64,000 nt of DNA. It comes from Gadus chalcogrammus (taxonomy: Eukaryota; Chordata; Actinopteri; Gadiformes; Gadidae). Below, one piece after another: positions 11,401 to 21,659 of this stretch. Below the pieces are notes generated by a model, which was not told the origin of the DNA, made no database searches, and worked only from the letters and a program-made list of their open reading frames with translations. The number at the start of each line of letters is the position of its first letter. Within the stretch, counting starts at the first letter, position 1. Location: contig NC_079412.1 in assembly GCF_026213295.1 (NCBI RefSeq), positions 8,238,630 through 8,302,629 on the forward strand, in the 5' to 3' direction. A program made the position numbers and the translations under genes.

Positions 11401-14400
11401 GCCAAATCGATCCGCCCCATCGAGGAGGAGCGGGGTGAAGGCGCGTTGATATCAGCCCGGTACTGCCCCGGGCCCGAAGGTGAGGCGGCCATCGCCGAAG
11501 GGGAGGAAGATGAGCCATATTCCGGGCGGCCCATCCCCTGCTGGCATCGGAAGGGATCCCCATAGTGGGGGGTGTGCGGAGGAGAGAAGAGCGGCTCCCC
11601 GGGTCCACCAGCCCTTGAATGAGGACTTTGTGGAGGTCCTAAGGACTCCAGAGAGCCTTGTTGCATCTGAAGCTGTTGACTCTGCTGCTGATGTTGTTGT
11701 TGCTGCTGCTGCAGCTGCTGATGCTGCTGCTGCTGCTGCAATTGCGATCTGAAATAGGGATCTACCTGCTGGGCCCGCCGGGGAGTGCCAGGGGTGCCTG
11801 GTTGCATGTCGAAGGGGCCGGGGGCCGGCCGTCCCTGAGGTGGACCGTGCGGGCCAGGAGGAGGGTAACCTGAGGAGTTGGCCTGCGAGGGGCTGGTCCC
11901 GGCCTGGGAGAAGGGGGTGGAGGGCTGGGAGTGGGCGCGCGGGGACTGAGGAGGCAGCTTGGCAAACGGATCCGTCCGGATCTCGGCAGAGCCCGGCGTC
12001 TTCGGGGGCCCGTCCGGGAAAAAGGCGGAAGAGGAGCCGTGGCTCGGAGGGAAAGGGAAGGGGCTCTCCGCGGAGCTGGGCTGGGACGGGGTGGAGGCGG
12101 AGCCCGAGGGGGGAGGGATCTGGAGGTGGAGGCTTGGCCGCTCGCCCTTCACTCGTCCTGGTTCTGTCTTGATTGGCCGGCACACCTGGCTCTCCGCCTG
12201 CTTTATGGAGCAACAAGTCAGAGTTCAGAGAACAAGCGAGCCAACATTGCCCAGGAGTAGCATGCGTGCTGCCTATTGTTTCCATCAGTGGTCGGCTGTA
12301 CCGTACCTTCTGTGCCTTGTTGATGCGCTGAGATGCTCGATTATCTTTGGCCTTTTGCTAGAAGACAAAAACAACAACAAGGTCAAGCAGCCAAAAGAGT
12401 TAGAAACATTAACTACATATGATCTTCAATGGTCATATTTCGAATCACGTAAAGAGGGGAATTGAGGATTGAAGAAAAATACCATCCTATAAATAAAACA
12501 CCATGACTTTATTTAATTTTCCTACGACATCAGCTTTCTGTGGATAAAAAGAACATGACAAATGGAATAGTTTTCCATTTGTCATGTAAACTATTTCCAA
12601 AACAATTCTCATCAGGATGAGTAGATGAATTTCCTATCTGCATAATTTGTCACGCTCATTCCATAATTATTTACTAGTACAATAGCTAGGAATAGGAAAG
12701 GGAAGTCAGGGCCCCCCTGCTAGGGCTGCTGCCCCCGCGACCCCACCCAAGTTAACAGTTGAAGGTGAGATGAGATGACGAACAGCTAGTAGACCGTCCT
12801 GGGAAATGACCACCTACCAGAAATGGAACCTTGTCAGCCGCAGAGACCTTCCTCCAGATCTTCATGATCTGTTTGCAGCGACTCGCCCAGTCTGTGGCGG
12901 AAATAAACGACACAAAAGCTGGGGTGATCCATCGTTCTACAGAAGCATCGTCCTTTGGCTACTGCTTTAAGCAGAGACCCCCCCCCCCCCAGCAGTCCAT
13001 TATTCCAGCTCACCTGGGTAGTCCTGCTTGAGCGTGGGGAAGTTGGTGTTGGCGTAGAGCACGGGGGAGATGGTGGACAGCTCCCCCAGCTCCTCGTCCT
13101 TCTCCCAGCGCTGGAGGCTGCGCTGGTTGTAGGAGAGCCCGTCGCCCTCTACCTCGGTGGGGGTGGGTGGCGTGGAAGGGGTGGCCGGAGTCGAGGGCGT
13201 GGCCCAGGGGCTTTCCTCTCCACCGTCTGGACTGAAGAGCCCCCCACGGTCCCTAGTGACAATAGTCATAGACAAAGATTAGGGAGGATGGTTTTAAGGA
13301 TGAGGATCCAATGTCTTCTTTTCAGGATAAACACGTGGGAGTTTAAGGAGTGATATGTACCGCATGTCAAAGAATGGAGACTGGGCAAGGCCAGGGAAGG
13401 TGTCCATCACTCCAGCTGAGGGCAGGGAACCTGGGAGATTTCAGAAACCAAGTTCAAGCTTAAAACTCCCAACATGAAAACAATCTTGGTTTTATTTGAC
13501 CTAAATAGATAAATACATTCTTAGTGCAATATCATTTACTAGGGATAATAATATCAACATGATTAATCAATCAAATAAATACATTTTGTTAAAATAATAC
13601 ATTCTCAGGGTTTGTGGTGCAACACTGTATTGCATCGCTCTGCACACCTGAGAGGAGAGGTCTCTGTTGCAACGCGTTGCGGTTGAGCTCTCCTTTACTG
13701 CCCTCTAAGATGGGCTTCATGCCCTCCAGAGTGGAGCCATCGGACACCCCCAGCACCCTGCGGAAGAACTGCTCCGAATCTTGGCTCTCCATGCCTTGAG
13801 GAAGACCTGGCGCATGAAACAAACGTTATTCCCAGTGGAGACGACCACGACCTCAAAGACTTCCAACAGCTCCACCAAGACACCAATGTACGCCCCTACT
13901 CACCGTCACTTTTCTCTGCATCGGAGCCGTGAGGATCGGAGGAGGCCTGGTCCTTCACCGACGAGGAAGGCGTAGAGACTCCTGGAAAGACACGGTTAGT
14001 TAAGCGCTAATCCTCACTCCCACGGTTATAAAAACACCACGCCTGGATAAGACGGCTGCCGGCAGAGGCCTCACTCACTTGCTCCCTCTCCCTGAGACAG
14101 GGGTGTGTCCACCACCTCGCGCTTGAGAGGCAGAGTCGCCTCGGTCATCCCGTGCTGGGCTTCAGCTGAGGGGGGGGAACCAAATAAAAAGACCACCGAC
14201 GTCAGCGCAAACCACCGCTTGATACAACTCAAATTGACAGACGGACCCTTGATTACGACATGTAATAATTAGGGGCACTGACCCTCTTGGACTGGAGGGA
14301 TGAGGCCGGGTAAGGCCGGCTCCGGGGGTCGAGAAGGGCACATTCCTGGCCTCTGGACCGGAGGTATCACCACCGCCTTCTTACTCATGTCAATGAGTGT

Positions 14401-17400
14401 CTTGCCAAAGAACGCCTCCTGTTATAGCAAAGATGTGGGGGTGAGCGGGGTTGTGCCACTGGGTTGTGCGAGAACACACAGGCAGAGAGGCAGAGAGCGT
14501 ACCTGGAGATATGCAGGGAACATGTCCTCCAGTTTGCTCTTCTTTCTCCCCCGGCGTTTCTTCTGCTCCTCGCCCTCGGCTGGCTTGGGGTCCATGATGT
14601 TGTCCGTGTCGGGATGGGGACCTGGGGAAGAGCATGAGGACATTCAGAAAAGCCCGCCTGATGGGACAATGTTTACAACAAGCACTCTCGTTTAGGTCAC
14701 CCACCCTCTTCGATAGTTCTTTCCAATGGCTGTCCGTCTAAAGTGGTCTCTCCAGCCAGCTGGGCGAAGAATCCTTTCTTGATCCTCGTGTGACATTTTC
14801 TCTGCCGCACCATGAAGCCCCCGATCCCTGAAAGTCAAGGATGAGTGAGTGAGTGATATCGGAGCACGGCGCCCAGTAGCCTACAGCCGGTATATTATTG
14901 TAGTAAACAGCGTATTGATTGTACTGGGGCCTCACCAGGTCGGTAGGGTTTCCTCTTCCTTTTCTTGCCGTCCTCCGTCTCCTCTGCGCCTCCCTTGACT
15001 CCGTCACAGTAGCCCAGGCCCTCACCGCTGCCCTCCGCTCCCAGCTCTCTCTCGGGGGTCCCCGGTGGCTCCATCTTAGTCTCACAGTCCATCGGCTCCC
15101 CTAATACAGACGGTGGGGAAGAAAAATGAAAAAGGAACTTGATAAGGGGCGAGTTCACAAAATGGAAGCTACACTCATAGACGGCACTATAATACTTTGT
15201 CTGTTTTGTTTGTCATTGTGTGTCTTTATGTTTTGGGTTTTCTGATCGATGAGGGCAGAGCGCCGACCTTTGCCCTCGTCGCCGTCGCCGCCGTCGCCCT
15301 CTTTGAGCTCCAGGCCGTCTCCGCCGTCCCCACAGAGGCCTCCGAGGCGGGAGCGCCGCTGCCTCCTCTTGTGCAACGGGGACATGGAGATGCTGCGCAG
15401 CAGGGACATGCCCGACTCCGTCAGCCACACGCCCTCCAGCCGGTAGAACTGGGGCTCTGGAGAGACACCGGGTGTGCACGGCGGTACATTTGTGTTTAGA
15501 GGAATTTTCCAAAGCGACTTCCGACCATTCATGCGCAGTCACACACACACACACACACACACACGAGGGAGGAGCCGACCACGCAGGGGCGACAGCCAGT
15601 TCGTCAGTACCAGTGAGGGTCCATTGGTACAAACTAGCAACCGGAAGGTTGCTAGTTTGGTCCCCGGTGTTGACTGGTAACTGGAAGGTTGCTAGTTTGG
15701 TCCCCGGTGTTGACTGGTAACCGGAAGGTTGCTAGTTTGGTCCCCGCCTCCTAGGCTTCCGGTTACCAGTCAACCCGCTCTACCGCCTGAGCTATGGATG
15801 ACAACAACTGAAATAAGCACACGTATTCAACGTTCCAACACTCGTGTGGCCAACTCACCTGGCTCCTTGATCTTTATGGAGGCCATGATGGCCGACTCCA
15901 CCACTATAGAAATGAAAGTAACATGGTATAGAGGTGAGGGGAGATTATGTTGTTGGGAGTATGTGCACAAATCATTCATGTCTTTGCCCCCTCCTCCCCG
16001 TGTATACACATCCGCGGTGCAGGTTCAGCCACTTACCTACGGGCTTGGGGACGTAGGGAGTGCAGGAAGTGCACGCAAAGCCCTCATCGGAGGCCTGCTC
16101 TACCTCGTCCTCCGTGTACAGACTCTCACACACTGCATGGACCCATCTGTACGAGGGAACACACATACGTCTCAACACATGACAATATCATACGATAAGG
16201 ACGCGTTCCCCGGCCCTCTTCACTCGGGGGGGGGGGGGGGGGGCGGTTTGGTGAGCCGTGGCTCCGTCTGTGCACTGTGTGTTAATGGGGTGCCCACCGG
16301 TCGCAGTGCTGACACTGCAGCAGGAGCTCCTCCTCCATGAAGTTCTCCCGGCAGACGGGGCAGGTGACCAGGCTGGCACAGGGGCCGCAGTGGGTGTAGT
16401 TGTTCTGCCACTCGCAGTGGAAGCCGGGGGAGTGGGAGGCGCACTGCACGCAGCTCACACACCTGCGGTCACATGCAAACCACATGTTTATTATTACGAC
16501 GCGTGCCAACGCAAAAAGATGTGCAGGAACCACAGTTTGGGCGGGGGTTGGGACACGTTTTCCATTGTTGCCCTAGACAACGGAGAAGGAGAACTGGGCC
16601 GTTGACGCGGGTATGGCTTACGTGATTTACATAATATTCAAATTGCCATGCGTTCATTTCCATTTGTCCTGAATCAAAGGAGCCAGTGAGAGGGTTTGTG
16701 GTGCCCTTACCATTTACACTTCCAGCCGCCCTTGGGGACCGTGTGCAGGGGCGGGTCCAGGCAGTAGGTGTGGTAGCTGACGTCGCAGTCGTCGCATAGC
16801 AGCAGGCGCGACGGGTCCGAGGCCTTCCCGCACACCTCGCACACGATGCACTCCAAGCAGCGCCAGCCCTTACGCAGCATCATCTTGGTGATCTGGAGAG
16901 GAGCGTTGGGAGGGTTATGTGATCGAGGGAGAGAGGGAATGATATCAGAGATGAGTGAGAGAGTGAGCGATATCAGTGATGAGTGAGAGAGTGAGGGATA
17001 TCAGTGATGAGAGTGAGAGATATCAGTGATGAGAGTGAGAGAGTGAGTGATATCAGTGATGAGGGAGAGAGTGAGCGTTATCAGTGATGAGTGAGAGAGT
17101 GAGTGATATCAGTGATGAGAGAGAGAGAGTGAGTGTTATCAGTGATGAGAGTGAGAGACATCAGTGATGAGAGTGAGAGAGTGAGTGATATCAGTGATGA
17201 GAGTGAGAGAGTGAGTGATATCAGTGATGAGAGTGAGTGATATCAGTGATGAGAGAGTGAGAGAGTGAGTGATATCAGTGATGAGAGAGTGAGTGATATC
17301 AGTGATGAGAGTGAGAGACATCAGTGATGAGAGTGAGAGTGAGTGATATCAGTGATGAGAGTGAGAGAGTGAGTGATATCAGTGATGTGAGTGAGAGAGT

Positions 17401-20400
17401 GAGTGATACCAGTGACGGGAGTGTTACCTTGCTGTTTACGCAGTATGGATGGTAACACTGTGCACACTGAGCACAGGCCAACAGCTGTCCCTCGGCTCCC
17501 TTCCCAAAACTGCCACACACGACACACATGTCCTGGGAAGGAATGAGGACCACGGGAAACGGGGCGGGGGGGGGGAGAAGATAACATTTGTGTTACGAAC
17601 CACATCTTCAGTTCGCGATCGTTCACGTCATTTTGTTCTCGACCCGGCAAATGCCAGCAAATGTCACGAGTGAATGGGAATGTGAAATGGCAGCGCTGTA
17701 CCTGGAGCAAGACAAATTTATCGGTGTTTGAGAAGAGCACCACGGTGTTCTGCATGGCCTCGTCTTCCTCTTCTACCTCGCCTCCCTCTTCCTTATTGTG
17801 TCCAGTCTCTTCCGTCATGCTCAGCTGTTGGGAGGGCAACATCATTATTGTCGGTGTTGCATTGCAAACACGTCAAATACAGAGATGCAATGACACTCAT
17901 CCTGTTTTCAACATACCAGGAAGGCGTCAATGCAGGAGGCCATGGCTTTGAGGCGTGACCTCCCACCGCGCCCCCGCCCTGCTCCAGCTCCTCCACCACC
18001 ACCACGAGGGCGCCGCTTCCCTGGGAAACCGCTACCCCGCCCCTGGGGTTCACAGGAGGAAAGAGGCACGGTCTGGTCAAAGGGCTGTGGCTACACTCGG
18101 CGGACACCGTTAGATATCCCTTACATGGGCCGCGACGCGTTGTGCAAGGCGGAATCTAGAGAAGAGCACAGTACCTGTTTGATCCGCGAGCGCCCGGGGG
18201 ACCCTCTCCGCCGCAGCTTCTCGCCGTCACATTTATGCGGCTCAAAGGGCAGCGAGTCGTCCGTCTCCGTGAGCAGGGAGTCTGCGCGGGAGCGGCGCGC
18301 CGGCAGCAGGCAGAAGTCCTGGGGGTCGGGCTCCGCCGGGGACCCCAGGAAGCCACTGCTGCTCCCGTCGCCGGGGCTCATGTTGGAGGCCTCGTCCAGC
18401 AGCTCCACCTTCACCTGCCGCTCCACCGGCTCCTGCTTGATCTTCACCCGGAGACACTTCATCGGCTCGCCGCCGTCCTCGTCGTCATCCTCCTCTTCCT
18501 CCTCCTCCTCCTCCTCGTCCTCCTCCTCCTCTGACTGAGGCAGTGCTCTGCAGTCTGCCTCGTCGGCAGAGGGGCACCCCTGGGTGTCGGCTGGAGCAGA
18601 GGGGGGCCGAGGTGAGGCGGGGGAAGGAGGGCTGGACCCCAGACATGGAGCCGGCTTCTTCTGGTCCTCCCGGTCGACTGCCATGGGTTCAGAATCCTCC
18701 TCATCCTCCTCTTCCTCCTCTTCCTCCTCTTCAGGTGTGGATGTTGATGGAGCCTGATTGGATGGTGGGGCCGTGGTGGAGATGGTTCTCTGTTCAGCGC
18801 GGGTGTCCCCTTCCTGCATCGCAGGTCCCTCCAGCTCCCCAGGGCCCTGCTGTGAGTCCGGTGTGGGCCTCACGGGAGACTCGGTAGAATGGGTCCCGGC
18901 CTGGGGAGGAGAGGCTGGGGACTGACGGCTCTCCGACTGCCCTGCCGTCTCTTCTACAGCGGGAGCACAAGTGGCCTCCTGTTCTGATCCTCCACATTCT
19001 TTTGTAAGATTGAAAAGATTGCACGTTTATATTAGTGTTTGTGTCTATGATTAGATACACCATCAAATAATATCCTGCCCGTGTCAAGAGTTCAACGGAG
19101 GAGAAAAGAATGTGTAATTTGTATAATGGCTCTTGTGTTTACCTGTAGCCGGAGCAGCGGGCTGTTCTGAGATGACCTCCTCCGATTCGGGCTGCTGCTG
19201 CTGCTCCACCTTCTTACTGCTCTCCTCCACTTCTACCTTCTCAACAGCGTCGGCTTCAGACCCTGAATAGACCCAGAACGTAACAGAATTACGCACAATA
19301 ACAAATTAATCAATGAATACCAAGACTACTGGTCAGACAACACAAACCACAAGCAGCGTTAAGGTTAGATGGCTGATGTGTGCTTTTGGCATACATACCC
19401 AACTCCATGGGCGTCTCGTCCTCTACAGCCTCCGCTCCAACCATCAACCCCTCTGCAGACGTGGTTGTGCGTTCCTTTGCGACCACTGGTTCATCCGACG
19501 GCTCGGTGGTCATCTTTATTACCGCGTTGTCCTCCTCCGAGGCCTCTCCCGCCCGGGTCTCTGCTGGGTCCAGCGGAGGCGGAGCCTCCTTACAGAGCAG
19601 ACAGGTGTACTTATCTCCTGTAGACTCTGCAGCCGCCAATGCACATTCACTGTGCACATGCCTTAAAAGAAAACGGTACAGTCATGAGAAATGCCTCAAG
19701 GATGTCAATTCAACCGATTACAACCCATTAACCGTGGTGGTGGTGATGCTACAAGGATCTGGGACTGACCTGTGGCACAGGCTGCAGCTCTGCAGGGTGA
19801 CAGATGGGGAGGCCGCTTTACTGCACACAGCACATTTGGAGCTCCGCTGCTGCTGGCAGTCCTCACACACAGCGTAGTTATCAAACCACTGGGTGGAGCC
19901 TGGGAGTGCTAAGCCACGGACGCCACACTCTGAGCACACTCGGCACCTCTGGGGAAGGACAGGCCATTCAAAAGGTCAACAACAAACCAGATATGTACAG
20001 TCCAGGTAAATTATCAACAATGATTGATCATTTGGTTTCAATATATGACTGAACATGCAGGCTTACCCTGCATTTCCAAGGGTCAGAGGGGAGGGTTTCC
20101 ATGGCTGGCTGGAGGCAGAAGGTGTGGTAGCCCTTATCACAGGCATCGCAGACCAACATCTTTGTGTCTTCCCCTGGATTTCTGCAACGTTTTAAAAAAC
20201 AGGTCTGCATTTTTTTCTGATGCAAAGCCAAAAAAGCTCAGAGCCAGTACTTTTGCGAAGAAATATCGGATGCAAATCCGATGCAAAACCGCTAAAGGTA
20301 GGTTTTTTTTTTTAACAATGGAGGTCTGGACGGAGAGAGGGCGTGTCGACTCACCTGCAAGTCTGGCACACTTTACACTCGGGGCACTGCCAGCCCGTCC

Positions 20401-21613
20401 GCTGGATGGGCGTGGCTCCGATCTCAAGACAGGTGGCGTGGTAATGCTGCCCACAACCGGTACAGAACAGCAGGTCCAGAAGGTCCCCTGCAGAGTCGCA
20501 CACTGCACACCAAGCCTCCTCACCCACTGTAGGAAAGAGCGCAGCGTTAGCACCGTACGACATAGGGTGTGAGCGGACATCCAGAGTGAAGTGAGCGATG
20601 CGTCTTCTTACCCAACTCTTCTGCCTTGTCCATGTGCTCTGAACACAGGAGCGCAAGCTTCTTCATGGACAGAAAGGAGCCACTGGCTGCCGAGCAGGGG
20701 AAGTGGTAGAACCGGGAGCAGCCCTCAGCATGGCATCGTATCGTCGCGCCCAGCCGCTTACAGTATTCACAATGCTGGGGGGGGGGGGATTTGAAAAAGA
20801 GGCTGTTTTTACCCACTTCCTTGCGATGGTTGTCTCCCCTTATTTAGTTATGCGCTTGTTCGCAAATGTTAACCATCAAAGCGGTCACGTACCCGTTGTG
20901 TCCCTGAGATAACAACCGTGTCTACATCCTCCAGTTGGTCATTCTCCAACCGCTTCACTCCCTCCGACCACACTGCACACCAGTGATGGACCCAACATCC
21001 CCCTGTTCAACCAAACGCACCGCAAAATTCACCTCTCAGCTCCACATACAAAGACGAGTACATAAAACCGGTGAAATGTATATCAAGAGGGAGAACAGGA
21101 AAAAAGGATAACTTCATATCTTTGACAACTCACCCGAGTCGTCAAAGAGTGCTGCGAGGCAAGAGGAGTCGGAGAATCCGATGGAAGACAGGTCATCGTT
21201 CCCAGGCCCTGGGAGGGAAGAGGCGGTGGGTTCCAGGGTCGGCGGATCGGAAGATGGCCTAAAGTGTCGGAGTTCCCGTTGTCCATGAAGGCTGCGCTCT
21301 ACACAGTTACAGAGTGCACAGGCCCTCGTACTCTCCCTGTACAACACAAGGCCAAATGTTTGAACGCATTTACAAACAACTCTTGGAGAATACTGTTTTT
21401 AGCTGTTTTTAGGCGTCTTTACTTGGCCGGGACTTACACCAATGTGCTGGACATGGCGGGCGTAGCGCCAGACTTGTCATCCTCAAGAGGAATCGTCTCC
21501 GACTCCTCCCCAGATTTGAGAGACTGCTTTGCAGGGGCACCGTCATCAGCTGGGAAGGTGTTTAAAAAAAGTTCCAATGAGAAATGTCCACAAACACACG
21601 CAAACGTGCGCAC

Positions 21614-21659
<46 letters not shown>

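Noticed and set aside
15643..15800. Candidate tRNA gene
   Set aside because: Only A-box-like and anticodon-arm-like parts are present, rearranged by 40-bp duplications; no cloverleaf can be closed. Best read as a SINE fragment.
16920..17420. CRISPR-like array of direct repeats
   Set aside because: Units are irregular, have no unique spacers of constant size, and lie in a vertebrate intron; it is a minisatellite.
18480..18540. Poly-Ser plus-strand frame (SSSSSSSSS)
   Set aside because: Complement of the poly-Glu acidic run of kmt2d.
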